From assembly GCF_020859565.1 (NCBI RefSeq), contig NZ_JAJHUO010000023.1, forward strand, positions 132,600 to 188,875: a stretch of DNA of 56,276 nucleotides. The letters run 5' to 3'. Positions within the stretch are counted from its first letter, which is position 1. Every line of letters starts with the position of its first letter. The notes beneath the pieces were generated by a model. That model had not been told where the DNA came from. It did no database searches and saw only the letters and a program-made list of their open reading frames with translations. Source of the DNA: Saccharothrix luteola. Lineage in GTDB: Bacteria; Actinomycetota; Actinomycetes; Mycobacteriales; Pseudonocardiaceae. The translations under genes were made by a program, and so were the position numbers. This document shows, one piece after another, positions 8,670 to 17,332 of this stretch.

Positions 8670-9455
8670 TCAGTGCAGGGTGATGACGTTCTTCGTCACC
8701 TTCGCCGCGGCGTCCGAGCAGAGGAACGCCACCACCTCGGCGACGTCCTCGGGTTGGGAGACGTCGTGCTCGGCGCGCACCGCGTCGTTGACCCAGCCGG
8801 TGTCGGTGACGCCCGGTTTGACGACGTTGGACGTGATGCCGTGCGGCCAGAGCTCGGCCGCCGCGGACATGGCGTAGTTGTCCAGCGCCGCCTTCGCCGC
8901 GCCGTAGGACACCTCGCTGGGGAAGCCGAGCGGGCCGCCGGAGGTCAGGCCGACGATGCGGCCCCAGTTGCCGCCGCGGGCGATGTGCCGTCGGGCGAAC
9001 TCGGCGATCAGGAGCGCGCCGGCGCGGGCGTCCACGGCGAACTGCGCGTCGAACGTCTGGGGTGTGACGGCCTGGAGGACGCGGCCGAACTGGTCGGTCT
9101 CGACGGCCAGGAACGTGTCCTGCACCCAGCTGGAGGCGTTGTTGACCAGGATGTCGACCGGTCCGAAGACCCTCTCCGCGGTGTCGAAGAGCGTGCCGGG
9201 CGCCAGCGGGTCGGTGAGGTCGACCTCCAGCGCGTGCGCCTTGCCGCCGGCCTCGGTGATGGCGGCGACCACGTCCGCCGCGTCCGACTCGCGGGCGGTG
9301 AAGTACTCGCGCGGCAGGCTCGGGTCCGGCGCGGGCGCGAAGCGCAGGAACGAGATGAGGACGTTGACGCCTCGGGCGGCGAGCGCCTTGGCGGTCGCCG
9401 CCCCGATGCCCTGGTTGGCCCCGGTGACGATCGCGGTGTGGATCACGTGGGGCAT
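8670..9455 (-). CDS. Short-chain dehydrogenase/reductase (SDR)
   Basis: 261-residue NAD(P)-dependent oxidoreductase. TGANQGIG (residues 11-18) binds the cofactor, VNNAS supports it, a Ser and the YGAAK pair supply the catalytic Tyr and Lys, and the C-terminus is of classical SDR type. There is an unusual 40-residue insertion-like stretch after the first strand (RFAPAPDPSLPREYFTARES). The ATG at 9455 gives classical length; the frame is open further upstream but without SDR sequence. Substrate unknown. Confidence 0.88.
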   Translation of the reverse strand: MPHVIHTAIVTGANQGIGAATAKALAARGVNVLISFLRFAPAPDPSLPREYFTARESDAADVVAAITEAGGKAHALEVDLTDPLAPGTLFDTAERVFGPVDILVNNASSWVQDTFLAVETDQFGRVLQAVTPQTFDAQFAVDARAGALLIAEFARRHIARGGNWGRIVGLTSGGPLGFPSEVSYGAAKAALDNYAMSAAAELWPHGITSNVVKPGVTDTGWVNDAVRAEHDVSQPEDVAEVVAFLCSDAAAKVTKNVITLH

Positions 9456-9504
9456 CGTGCCTGACCGGGCGGCGGGGGCGCACCGCGATTTAAGCTCTGG
9501 AGGC

Positions 9505-9912
9505 ATGCGCAGCGAAGAGATCGAGATCCGCACCGGCTCGGCCGAGGTCGTCCACGATCTGACCCGCGCCTGCGAGGACTTCCTGGCCGACGTGGACGGC
9601 GACGGCCTGCTGCACGTCTGGGTGCCGCACGCGACCGCGGGCCTGGCGGTGCTGGAGACCGGCGCGGGCAGCGACGACGACCTGCTGGCCGCGTTGCGCG
9701 AGCTGCTGCCCGCCGACGGGAGGTGGCGGCACCGGCACGGGACGCCCGGTCACGGCCGTGACCACGTGCTCCCCGCGCTCGTGCCGCCCTACGCGACGAT
9801 CCCGGTGCTAGGCGGTGTGCTGGCGCTCGGCACCTGGCAGTCGGTCTGCCTCGTCGACACCAACGTCGACAACCCCGTCCGCAAGGTCCGGCTGAGCTTC
9901 CTGGCCGGGTAG
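9505..9912 (+). CDS. YjbQ family protein (UPF0047)
   Basis: 135 residues covering the whole family: VWVPHATAGLAVLE near residue 38, the HGTPGHGRDH motif near residue 82 with the clustered His, and GTWQSVCLVDTN near the C-terminus. YjbQ proteins form trimers with a metal/phosphate site; some have weak thiamine phosphate synthase activity, and the true role is unsettled. CTGGAGGC lies right before the ATG. The last 105 bases overlap the 3' end of the convergent membrane-protein gene. Confidence 0.9.
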   Translation: MRSEEIEIRTGSAEVVHDLTRACEDFLADVDGDGLLHVWVPHATAGLAVLETGAGSDDDLLAALRELLPADGRWRHRHGTPGHGRDHVLPALVPPYATIPVLGGVLALGTWQSVCLVDTNVDNPVRKVRLSFLAG

Positions 9913-10839
9913 CAGCAGGACGAGCAGTCCCGCGGCGGCCAGTCCCACGAACACCCAGACCTGGGCGGTGGTCGGCGCCCCGCCGTGCAGCAGGGCGCGC
10001 ACGCCCTCGGTGGAGAAGCGGAACGGGGTCCAGGACCACAGCAGGGCCCGGTAGACGGGGTCGATCAGCTCCGGCACCTGGCCGGCGACGGCGGGCGCGA
10101 TCAGGTACAGCGGGCCGAGCAGGGCCATCGCGCGGATGCCGAGCAGCCTCAGCAGCGCGCCTTGGACCAGCGCGAACGCCGCGCCGACCAGGGCGAGGTA
10201 GCCGAGCACGGTCGTGGTGAGGGGCAGGGACGAGTCCCACAGGGCGAAGAGGCCCGCGACGACTGCCACGCCCAGAACGGTCGTGGTGGCGATGCCCGCG
10301 AGCCGGCCGATCACGGTCGGTTTGCGGGCGAGCACCGTGAACGCCGCGGCGGCGATCAGACCGGTGATCCACAGCAGCGCGCTCGCGGCCAACGGCGCCG
10401 TGCGACCGGCGGCGGACGACGGGTCGAGCGTGACGACCTTCGCCTCCATCCCGGCCCCTTGGACGACGCCGCCGAGCACCTGCTGGGCGACCTGCGTGCC
10501 GGACGGGTTCACCGCGCCGGACAGCAGCACGGTCGCGCCGTCGGGCGCGAGTTCGAGCACCCCGTAGACCTCTTGGCGGGACAGCAGCCCCCGCGCGTCC
10601 TCCGGCGTGGTCACCCGCCACGAGACTTCCGCCACGTCGCTGCCGGCCACCTTGTCGGCGACACCGCGCAGCGGCGGTGGCGCGTCGGCGCCGACGGCGA
10701 CCGCGAGCGGCACGGCGTCGGGGTGGACCGTCGCCTGGACCCCGAACGTCAGCAGGCCCAGCACGAGCGCGATCAACGCGCCCGCGACGGCGGTGGCCAC
10801 CGCGATGACCGACGGCGGCCGGTCGTGCAGTGCGGCCAT
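9808..10839 (-). CDS. Polytopic membrane protein, ABC-2/YhgE-Pip-like architecture
   Basis: 343 residues: one N-terminal membrane helix (about 10-35), an external domain of about 120 residues (40-155), then five or six helices and a final hydrophobic segment ending LLVLLLPGQ. This is the layout of ABC-2 type permeases and YhgE/Pip proteins, but no ATPase gene is next to it. The last 30 or so residues are hydrophilic and are coded opposite the end of the YjbQ gene. ATG at 10839 has GGGAGGGC just upstream. Transported substrate unknown. Confidence 0.7.
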   Translation of the reverse strand: MAALHDRPPSVIAVATAVAGALIALVLGLLTFGVQATVHPDAVPLAVAVGADAPPPLRGVADKVAGSDVAEVSWRVTTPEDARGLLSRQEVYGVLELAPDGATVLLSGAVNPSGTQVAQQVLGGVVQGAGMEAKVVTLDPSSAAGRTAPLAASALLWITGLIAAAAFTVLARKPTVIGRLAGIATTTVLGVAVVAGLFALWDSSLPLTTTVLGYLALVGAAFALVQGALLRLLGIRAMALLGPLYLIAPAVAGQVPELIDPVYRALLWSWTPFRFSTEGVRALLHGGAPTTAQVWVFVGLAAAGLLVLLLPGQEAQPDLADGVVDVGVDEADRLPGAERQHTA

Positions 10840-10856
10840 GGTGCCCTCCCAGGTAG

Positions 10857-10872
10857 TTCATCAAGTGTTGAA
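10857..10872. promoter_or_regulatory. Imperfect palindrome in divergent promoter region
   Basis: TTCATCA-AG-TGTTGAA, six of seven pairs matching, lies 18 bases upstream of the membrane-protein start and about 95 bases before the 10967 gene. It has the look of a binding site for a small winged-helix regulator; the regulator is not in view. Confidence 0.35.
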
Positions 10873-10966
10873 TTAGAGCCTACGACCGGCCGCCCGCAGA
10901 AGTCAACGTGCGCTGAATTGATCGGAGCGGTCCGGGCCGCGAGCGGCACCGGGTACGGTTTGGGCC

Positions 10967-11884
10967 GTGACTTACCCAGGTGACGGGCAGTCCGGCTGGG
11001 GCGGCCAGCCCAACCAGGGCGATTGGGGCCGGCAGGACCAGGGCTACCCGCAGCAGGTCTTCCCGCAGAACTACGGCGGCTCGTACGGCGGTCTCGGCGT
11101 CTTCTCCGGCGGTGAGGAGCCCCCGCCCGAGAAGAAGAGCAAGGCCAAGCTGTGGCTCGTGATCGGCGCGGTCGTCGTCGTGCTGGTCGGCGGCGGCGTG
11201 ACCGCGTTCGTGCTGACGAGGCCGGACGGCACGACGCCGGTCGCGCAGGACACCACGACGAGCAGCACGTCGACGACCACGACCACCACGGCGAAGACCA
11301 CGCCGTCGACCCCGCCGAACTCCACCTGCGAGCCCGTCAAGCAGGGCTGGAACTGCCTGCCGGTGACCGCCCTGTCCTACAGCTACGACGTGCCCAAGGG
11401 CTGGTCGCCCTCGCCGGGCAGCGCGCCGGTCGAGGCCATGCCGGACGTGAAGCTGACGGGCCTCACCGTCAACGGCGCGTACGACTGCGGCGGCAAGGGC
11501 TTCACCCGCGGCGGCGCGGGCGGTGTCGTGGTGCCGCAGACGGACCTCACCGCCGTGGCCAAGGACTTCGCCCAGAAGCTCGCCACGCAGTACTACAAGT
11601 CCGCGCCGAAGTCCGAGGTCAAGCTGGGCGAGCCGAAGCCGGTGAAGCTGCCGAGCCCGCTGGGCGACATCGAGGGCGTGCAGGTCGACGCGACCGCCAC
11701 CACGTCCGGCGACGAGTGCCTGGCCACCAAGGGCATGGTCAAGGTCCTGGTCCTCAAGGGGGACAAGGGCTTCCACGTGTTCATGGCGAACGGCGACCTC
11801 GAAGGCGGCCCGGCCGAGCCGAAGCCGCTGGCCGAGGCCGACCTGCAGGGAATGGTCGACTCCGTGAAGCCGCTGAGCCGGTGA
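10967..11884 (+). CDS. One-pass membrane protein with Gly/Gln-rich cytoplasmic head
   Basis: 305 residues, function not recognised. Residues 1-60 are rich in Gly, Gln and Tyr, a membrane helix follows (about 64-84, LWLVIGAVVVVLVGGGVTAF), then a Thr/Ser stalk and an external domain with four or more Cys (STCEPVKQGWNC, YDCGG, DECLA). It resembles the gene that follows it in plan and in the helix sequence, so the two look like diverged duplicates. Its stop overlaps the next GTG by four bases. Such proteins in actinomycetes are often secreted-domain sensors or cell-wall proteins, but no activity can be assigned. Confidence 0.72.
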   Translation: MTYPGDGQSGWGGQPNQGDWGRQDQGYPQQVFPQNYGGSYGGLGVFSGGEEPPPEKKSKAKLWLVIGAVVVVLVGGGVTAFVLTRPDGTTPVAQDTTTSSTSTTTTTTAKTTPSTPPNSTCEPVKQGWNCLPVTALSYSYDVPKGWSPSPGSAPVEAMPDVKLTGLTVNGAYDCGGKGFTRGGAGGVVVPQTDLTAVAKDFAQKLATQYYKSAPKSEVKLGEPKPVKLPSPLGDIEGVQVDATATTSGDECLATKGMVKVLVLKGDKGFHVFMANGDLEGGPAEPKPLAEADLQGMVDSVKPLSR

Positions 11885-12582
11885 GCTACTCCGGACTGGG
11901 CGTCTACCAGCAGCAACCGCCGAAGCGGCCGAGCCGCGCGCCGCTGTGGATCGCGCTGGGCGTGGTCGCGCTGCTCGTCGTCGGCGGCGGCGTCACGGCG
12001 ATCGTGGTGCTCAACTCCGGCGACGGCCAGGCGGCGCGACCCACCTCGACGTCGACCACGTCGACCTCCGCCGAGCCGGACTGGCAGGCGGTGGACGACG
12101 AGAAGGCCGGCCTGTCCTACGAGCTGCCGCCGTCGTGGGAGTCGAGCGGCGCCGGCTCGTCCGGGCGGGTCAAGCTGAGCACGACGTACGTGTCGCGGCC
12201 GTTCCAGTGCCAGGGCCGCAGCATGATCCAGGCGCAGGCGATGGCCGGTTCGGTCGTCCACGACGACCCGGAGCAGGTCGCCACCGAGCTGGTGAACCGG
12301 ATCGCCGCGGGCGGGTACACGGTGAACGACGCGCCGCCCGAGATCGGCGAGCCGCGCGTCGAGTCCGGTGACGACGGGGTGGTCCGGCTCAGCGTCGAGG
12401 TGACGCCCCAGTCCGCCAGCGCGTGCTACGCGCCCAAGGCCACGGTCAGCGCGGTGGCCATGCGCAACGGGTCCGAGGTGGCGGTGTTCGCGCTCAACGT
12501 CGCCGAGGGCGGGCCGCACGTGGCCGAAGGACCCTCGGACGACGACGTGAAGCGCATCCTGGAGAGCGTGCGGCTGCCGTGA
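11881..12582 (+). CDS. One-pass membrane protein, paralogue of the preceding gene
   Basis: 233 residues with a short cytoplasmic head (SYSGLGVYQQQPPKRP), a membrane helix at about 23-42 (VVALLVVGGGVTAIVVL), a Ser/Thr stalk and an external domain with two Cys. The head shares Tyr/Gly/Gln content and the GGGVTA helix core with the gene upstream. GTG start with GTGA overlap to the gene before and GTGA overlap to the HAD gene after, so three genes form one tightly coupled unit. Function unknown. Confidence 0.72.
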   Translation: MSYSGLGVYQQQPPKRPSRAPLWIALGVVALLVVGGGVTAIVVLNSGDGQAARPTSTSTTSTSAEPDWQAVDDEKAGLSYELPPSWESSGAGSSGRVKLSTTYVSRPFQCQGRSMIQAQAMAGSVVHDDPEQVATELVNRIAAGGYTVNDAPPEIGEPRVESGDDGVVRLSVEVTPQSASACYAPKATVSAVAMRNGSEVAVFALNVAEGGPHVAEGPSDDDVKRILESVRLP

Positions 12583-13292
12583 ACACGTTGGTGCTGTGGG
12601 ACATCGACCTGACGTTGATCGACGCCAGGGGCCTCGGGCACGAGTGGTACCGCACCGCGTTCCGCGCGACGTCGGGCATCGACCTCGTGCACGTGCCCAG
12701 CTTCCCCGGCCGCACCGAGCGCGCCATCACGCGTGAGCTGCTGACGGCGCACGACCTGGAGCCGACCGAGGAACTGGTGGCCCGGCTGCACGCCGAGCTG
12801 ATCGACGTGGCCACGCGGGAGCGCGACCTGCTGCCGGCCCGGGGGCACGCGCTCCCGGGCGCCTTGGCCGCGTTGAAGGCGTTGGCGGCGCGGGAGGACG
12901 TCGTGCAGTCGCTGGTCACCGGGAACCTCGTGGAGATCGCCCGGCACAAGCTGGCCGCGTTCGGGCTCGACGAGCACCTGGACTTCGAGATCGGCGGCTA
13001 CGGCTCGGTGTCCGAGCACCGGCCCGCGCTGGTGCTGGAGGCGGTGCGACTGGCCACGGCCAAGCACGCCCGCGAGTTCCGGTCCGTGGTCATCGGCGAC
13101 ACGCCGCACGACGTGGACGCCGCGCTGCACCACGGCGCCGTCGCCATCGGCGTGGCGACGGGCCGCAGCAGCGTCGCGGAACTGCGTGAGGCCGGCGCGC
13201 ACGTCGTGCTGGACGACCTGTCCGACACGGCGGCCGTGCTGGCGGCGGTGTTGAACGGCCGCTGCTCCGCAGACGGCGGCTCGGTCGCCTGA
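12579..13292 (+). CDS. HAD-superfamily phosphatase
   Basis: 237 residues of phosphoglycolate phosphatase-like HAD type. Motif I is DIDLTLID (nucleophile Asp8, acid Asp10) instead of the more common DxDGT; motif II is SLVTGN near residue 110; the Lys of motif III is in RHKLAAFGL; motif IV is GDTPHDVDAA near residue 171. The cap is a small helical one between motifs I and II. Substrate unknown. Coupled by GTGA overlap to the membrane-protein pair, which hints at a shared process. Confidence 0.85.
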   Translation: MNTLVLWDIDLTLIDARGLGHEWYRTAFRATSGIDLVHVPSFPGRTERAITRELLTAHDLEPTEELVARLHAELIDVATRERDLLPARGHALPGALAALKALAAREDVVQSLVTGNLVEIARHKLAAFGLDEHLDFEIGGYGSVSEHRPALVLEAVRLATAKHAREFRSVVIGDTPHDVDAALHHGAVAIGVATGRSSVAELREAGAHVVLDDLSDTAAVLAAVLNGRCSADGGSVA

Positions 13293-13294
13293 AA

Positions 13295-13369
13295 GTCGGT
13301 CGTTCACGCCCTGATTTCCCGACGATCGAAGAGCGTGATCGCCGGGAAATGAGGACGCGAACGACCGAC
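13295..13369. terminator. Imperfect 27-base inverted repeat, likely two-way terminator
   Basis: Arms 13295-13321 and 13343-13369 match at 24 of 27 positions (outer part GTCGGTCGTTC with GAACGACCGAC; inner TTTCCCG with CGGGAAA) around a 21-base loop. It lies between the convergent HAD and proS genes, as expected for a terminator working both ways; there is no T-run. Confidence 0.65.
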
Positions 13370-13386
13370 GCGACCTCGCGGGGAGA

Positions 13387-15132
13387 TCAGCCCTTGATCA
13401 CGTTCAGCAGGTGCTCGACCGCAGTGTCGACCGGCACCTCCACGCGCTCGCCCGTGCGGCGGTCCTTGACCTCGACCAGGCCGTTCGCCAGGCCGCGGCC
13501 CACCACCAGGATCGTCGGCACGCCGATCAGCTCGGCGTCGGCGAACTTCACGCCCGGGCTCGCCTTGCGGTCGTCCAGCAGCACCCGCAGGCCCGCCGCG
13601 GACAGCTCGCCCGCCAGCTTCTCGCCGCCCGCGAGCAGCGTCTCGTCCTTGCCGGCGACGACCACGTGCACGTCGGCGGGCGCGACGTTGCGCGGCCAGA
13701 TCAGGCCGCGGTCGTCGTGGCTCTGCTCGGCGATCACCGCGACCAGGCGGGACACGCCGATGCCGTACGAGCCCATGGTGATCCGGATGGGCTTGCTGTC
13801 CGGACCGAGCGCGTCCAGCGCGAACGCGTCCGCGTACTTGCGGCCGAGCTGGAAGATGTGCCCGATCTCGATGCCGCGCGCGGCGACCAGCAGGCCCTTG
13901 CCGTCGGGCGACGCGTCGCCCTCGCGGACCTCGGCCACGTCGATCGTGCCGTCGGGGGTGAAGTCGCGGCCGACGACCAGGTCGACCACGTGGTGGTCGA
14001 CCTTGTCCGCGCCGGTGACCCAGGCCGTGCCGCGCACCACGCGCGGGTCGACCAGGTACTTCACGCCGTTGTCCTGGATCGCCGCCGGGCCGATGTAGCC
14101 CTTGACCAGGAAGGAGTTGCGGGCGAAGTCCGCCTCCTCCAGCATCGCCACCTCGGCGGGCTCGATCGCCGCCTCCAGGCGCTTGACGTCGACCTCGCGG
14201 TCGCCGGGCAGGCCGATGGCCAGCAGCGACCAGTCCTTCTCGCCGGGCGCGCGCGTCTTCACCAGGACGTTCTTCAGGGTGTCCGCGGCGGTGAAGGTGC
14301 GGTCGGTGTCGGCGTTGAGGAAGTCGACCAGCGTCTTGATGGTCGGCGTGTTCGGCGTGTGGTGCACCTGCGCCGCGGGGTGCGCCGCCGGGTCCTGCTC
14401 GGGGGGCGCGGGCGTGACGACGGCTTCCACGTTCGCCGCGTAGTCCGACTCCGTGCTGCGGACGAAGGTGTCCTCGCCGGTCGGCGCGACCGCCAGGAAC
14501 TCCTCCGACGCCGAGCCGCCCATCGCGCCCGACGTGGCGGAGACGATCACGTACTCCAGGCCGAGCCGGTCGAAGATGCGGATGTAGGCCTCGCGGTGCC
14601 GCTGGTAGGACTGCGCCAGCCCTTCGTCGGCGAGGTCGAAGGAGTAGGAGTCCTTCATCAGGAACTCGCGACCGCGCAGGATGCCCGCGCGGGGACGCGC
14701 CTCGTCCCGGTACTTGGTCTGGATCTGGTAGAGCGTGACCGGGTAGTCCTTGTACGAGGAGTACTCGCCCTTCACGGTGAGCGCGAACAGCTCCTCGTGG
14801 GTGGGGCCGAGCAGGTAGTCGGCGCCCTTGCGGTCCTTGAGGCGGAAGAGGTTGGGCCCGTACTCGGTCCACCGGTTCGTCGCCTCGTAGGGCTCCTTCG
14901 GCAGCAGCGCGGGGAACTGGATCTCCTGCGCGCCGAAGGCGTCCATCTCCTCGCGCACGACCTGCTCGATGTTCCGCAGCACCCGCAGCCCCAGCGGCAG
15001 CCACGAGTAACCGCCCGGCGCGACGCGGCGCACGTAGCCGGCGCGGACCAGCAGCTTGTGGCTGGGTACTTCGGCGTCGGCCGGGTCCTCGCGCAGGGTG
15101 CGCAGGAACAGCGACGACATCCTCGTGATCAC
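13387..15132 (-). CDS. proS: Prolyl-tRNA synthetase, bacterial type
   Basis: Charges tRNA-Pro. The 581-residue enzyme is the class II bacterial form: motif 2 is in YRDEARPRAGILRGREFLMK near residue 145, an editing (INS) insertion of about 180 residues follows, and motif 3 is GSYGIGVSRLVAV near residue 452, with the C-terminal anticodon-binding domain (LLDDRKASPGVKFADAELIG) after it. GTG at 15132 has GAGGAG eight bases upstream; ATG at 15120 lacks a ribosome site. In M. tuberculosis proS (Rv2845c) also follows the Rv2843-Rv2844 pair. Confidence 0.97.
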   Translation of the reverse strand: MITRMSSLFLRTLREDPADAEVPSHKLLVRAGYVRRVAPGGYSWLPLGLRVLRNIEQVVREEMDAFGAQEIQFPALLPKEPYEATNRWTEYGPNLFRLKDRKGADYLLGPTHEELFALTVKGEYSSYKDYPVTLYQIQTKYRDEARPRAGILRGREFLMKDSYSFDLADEGLAQSYQRHREAYIRIFDRLGLEYVIVSATSGAMGGSASEEFLAVAPTGEDTFVRSTESDYAANVEAVVTPAPPEQDPAAHPAAQVHHTPNTPTIKTLVDFLNADTDRTFTAADTLKNVLVKTRAPGEKDWSLLAIGLPGDREVDVKRLEAAIEPAEVAMLEEADFARNSFLVKGYIGPAAIQDNGVKYLVDPRVVRGTAWVTGADKVDHHVVDLVVGRDFTPDGTIDVAEVREGDASPDGKGLLVAARGIEIGHIFQLGRKYADAFALDALGPDSKPIRITMGSYGIGVSRLVAVIAEQSHDDRGLIWPRNVAPADVHVVVAGKDETLLAGGEKLAGELSAAGLRVLLDDRKASPGVKFADAELIGVPTILVVGRGLANGLVEVKDRRTGERVEVPVDTAVEHLLNVIKG

Positions 15133-15274
15133 GGTGGGTGCTCCTCGTGGGCGGGTTGTCCGGGAAAGGGTAGTGAACTTGCTCTGATCAGTTCCAACGG
15201 GTTAGGCCGGTGGGCGCGGGGGGCCGGGGGTTCGCGGCGGGAATTGTCGGTGGTCGTCGCTAGCGTGCCGGGCC

Positions 15275-15628
15275 ATGACGCTCACCATCGGCATGATCAC
15301 GATCGACACGACGGACCCGCAGCGGCTGGCGGACTTCTGGACGAAGGCGCTCGGCACCTCGATCCAGCACGACTGGGGCGAGTTCCTGGTGCTGGCGGCG
15401 GTGGGCGGCGAGGGCGGACCGCTGCTGGGGCTGCAACGGGTCGACGACCCGACGCCGGGCAAGAACCGGGTGCACCTCGACGCCCACGTCGAGGACCGCG
15501 TGGGCGAGGTGGCCCGGCTGGTCGGGCTGGGCGCGACGGAGATCAGCGAGCACACCGTGCCGGGCCTGACCTGGACCGTCCTGGCCGATCCGGACGGCAA
15601 CCAGTTCTGCGTCGGTCAGACCAGCTGA
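15275..15628 (+). CDS. VOC/glyoxalase-family protein
   Basis: 117 residues, a single-chain member of the vicinal-oxygen-chelate fold: strand start IGMITIDTTDPQRLADFWTKALG at residues 5-27, RVHLDAHVEDR in the middle and VLADPDGNQFCVG at the C-terminus, the usual pattern of glyoxalase-like domains. Only some of the metal ligands (His, Glu) are recognisable, so the protein could be an enzyme or a drug-binding protein. Divergent from proS. Confidence 0.82.
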   Translation: MTLTIGMITIDTTDPQRLADFWTKALGTSIQHDWGEFLVLAAVGGEGGPLLGLQRVDDPTPGKNRVHLDAHVEDRVGEVARLVGLGATEISEHTVPGLTWTVLADPDGNQFCVGQTS

Positions 15629-16268
15629 CCCGCGGCAAGTGGCCGCCGGGGGGGCGGTCACGGGGGGTCATCGGGGGGCGGCCGGCAGCCCGGGAGGTGG
15701 CCGGCCGGAGGGGGTCCGGAGCGGGGTGGAGCAGCCGGCGCGCAGGACTGGGCCGGTCGGCGGGAGGGAGCGCCGGGCGGGGTGTGGCGGCCGGCATCGG
15801 GCATCCGATCGGCGGGCGAGTGCGCTGTGCGCTCCGGCGCATGGGAGGGGCCCTGGGCGGGAGGGAGCGCCGGTCGGGACCGGCGAGGGGCAATGCAAGA
15901 GCGCGCGGCCGGGCGCATAGGGCGGGACAGGCATCGATTACCCGGCGGGAGTACGTGCGGCGGCCGGCGGTAAGCCGGAGGCGGCGAGCCGGGGGCACGG
16001 CGGGAGGGAGCAGGGCGGGAGGAAGCGCGGGCGGGGACTGCGAGCGGGCCGGGCGCGAGGGCGGAGGGTGGCGGAGCAGGCACGGGAGGAAGCCGGAGGC
16101 GAGAGCAGCGGCGGCTGGAGGCCGAGGCGGGGGCGGGAGGCCGGAGGCGGGCGGGAGGCCGGAGGCGCGGGTAGGGGCGGGCGGAAGCCTGAGGCGGGGG
16201 CAGAGGCGGCGGGCGGTGGGAGGGAGCAGGGCGGGAGTGGCTGGTGGGGGCGCATAGGCTGCGCCCTC
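15629..16268 (+). repeat. Gene-free, purine-rich repeat-like stretch
   Basis: No gene can be supported here. The plus strand is extremely G-rich with few T. Two short units recur: GGCGGGAGGGAGC (near 15760, 15857, 15999, 16217) and GCCGGAGGCG (near 15974, 16091, 16140, 16158, with a variant near 16187). Long open frames on both strands are a by-product of composition and encode only Pro/Arg/Ala or Gly/Arg repeats. It looks like decayed short-repeat DNA between the VOC gene and yaaA. Confidence 0.6.
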
Positions 16269-17006
16269 GTGTTGGTACTGCTCCCCCCGTCGGAGACCAA
16301 AGCCCCTGGTGGGTCCGGCGCGCCGCTCGACCTCGACCTGCTGTCCCACCCGGAGCTCACGCCGGTGCGCGGGAAGCTCGTCGACGCGCTCGTCGAGCTC
16401 GCCGACGACGTCCCCGCGAGCCTCGCCGTGCTCGGGATCTCCGAACGCCAGGCCGGCGAGGTGGAGCGCAACGCCGCCCTGCGCCGCTCACCCACCCTGC
16501 CCGCGCTGGCCAGGTACACCGGGGTGCTGTACGACGCGCTCGGCCTCGACGCGTTGACGAAGACGGAGAGGTCACGGGCGTTCGCGCGACTCTCGGTGGC
16601 CTCGGCGCTGTTCGGCGTGGTCGGCGGCGGTGATCCCATCCCCGCCTACCGGTTGTCCGGTGGCAGCGTGCCGCCGTCCGTCGGCCCGCTCGGCGGGTTC
16701 TGGCGGCCCGCGCTCGAACCGGTGCTGGCCGCCGTCGACGAGTTCGTCGTCGACCTGCGTTCGAGTCCGTACACCTCGCTGGCCCGCATCCCCGCCGCCG
16801 CCGTGATCCGCGTGGTCACCGAGGACGGCAACGGGCGGCGCAACGCGGTCAGCCACTTCAACAAGGCGCACAAGGGCCGGCTAGCGCAGGCGATCGTCAA
16901 GTCGCGGTCCGAGCCGACCGACCTCAAGGGCCTGGTCAAGCTCGCGGGCCGGGCCGGGCTGCGGGTGGAGCCGACCGGCACCCGCACCGCCGACCTGATC
17001 GTCTGA
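16269..17006 (+). CDS. yaaA: YaaA family peroxide-stress protein (UPF0246)
   Basis: 245 residues matching the YaaA/UPF0246 family along its length: start VLLPPSETK (residues 3-11), ARYTGVLYDALG near residue 79, FGVVGGGDPIPAYRLSGG near residue 118, NGRRNAVSHFNKAHKGRLA near residue 180. E. coli YaaA limits Fenton chemistry during hydrogen-peroxide stress and binds DNA. The GTG at 16269 begins exactly at the family start; the frame upstream is repeat DNA. Its stop is three bases from the stop of the opposite gene. Confidence 0.9.
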   Translation: MLVLLPPSETKAPGGSGAPLDLDLLSHPELTPVRGKLVDALVELADDVPASLAVLGISERQAGEVERNAALRRSPTLPALARYTGVLYDALGLDALTKTERSRAFARLSVASALFGVVGGGDPIPAYRLSGGSVPPSVGPLGGFWRPALEPVLAAVDEFVVDLRSSPYTSLARIPAAAVIRVVTEDGNGRRNAVSHFNKAHKGRLAQAIVKSRSEPTDLKGLVKLAGRAGLRVEPTGTRTADLIV

Positions 17007-17009
17007 CCG

Positions 17010-17246
17010 TCAGGCCGGGCGGATCGAGCGCACGGGCGTGACCTGACGCCGGTGCGCGGCGGGACGGTCCGCGGTCGTGTGCGCGACGACGGCGTGCAGG
17101 TCGGCCGTCACGCGCGACAGGTCGCGGTCTTCGGTGTCCGTGCTGCCCGCCAGGCGGGAACCGAGGCGGAGTTGACGCCGGTGGTTGCGCTCCAGGCCGT
17201 AGACGACGAGTGCGACGACGGCCAGGGCGAAGAGGATCTCAGTCAT
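17010..17246 (-). CDS. Small membrane protein
   Basis: 78 residues, not recognised. One hydrophobic helix at residues 2-20 (TEILFALAVVALVVYGLE) followed by a basic, Arg/His-rich cytoplasmic tail. ATG at 17246 begins right at the helix. It shares its promoter region with the divergent GlxA-type regulator gene, so it may be under its control. Confidence 0.6.
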   Translation of the reverse strand: MTEILFALAVVALVVYGLERNHRRQLRLGSRLAGSTDTEDRDLSRVTADLHAVVAHTTADRPAAHRRQVTPVRSIRPA

Positions 17247-17273
17247 GGCACTAACTGTGCGATGCGCAAGAAC

Positions 17274-17289
17274 CTGCCACAACTGGCAG
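17274..17289. promoter_or_regulatory. Perfect palindrome in divergent promoter
   Basis: CTGCCA-CAAC-TGGCAG between the small membrane protein and the GlxA-type regulator. CCTGCCA occurs again at 17312-17318. A good candidate operator for the AraC-type regulator that starts at 17333. Confidence 0.5.
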
Positions 17290-17332
17290 TCTTGCCGTTG
17301 TGCGTCAAAATCCTGCCAAGTACTGTGACGGC

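Noticed and set aside
15133..15274. T-box or other riboswitch upstream of proS
   Set aside because: No T-box core sequence or specifier hairpin can be seen in the 140 bases.
15411..16257. Long open frames on both strands through the G-rich stretch
   Set aside because: They encode only Gly/Arg or Pro/Ala/Ser repeats and match the short DNA repeats, not protein domains.
13411..16257. 948-residue plus-strand open frame opposite proS
   Set aside because: Shadow of proS and the repeat stretch; no domain and no start site.
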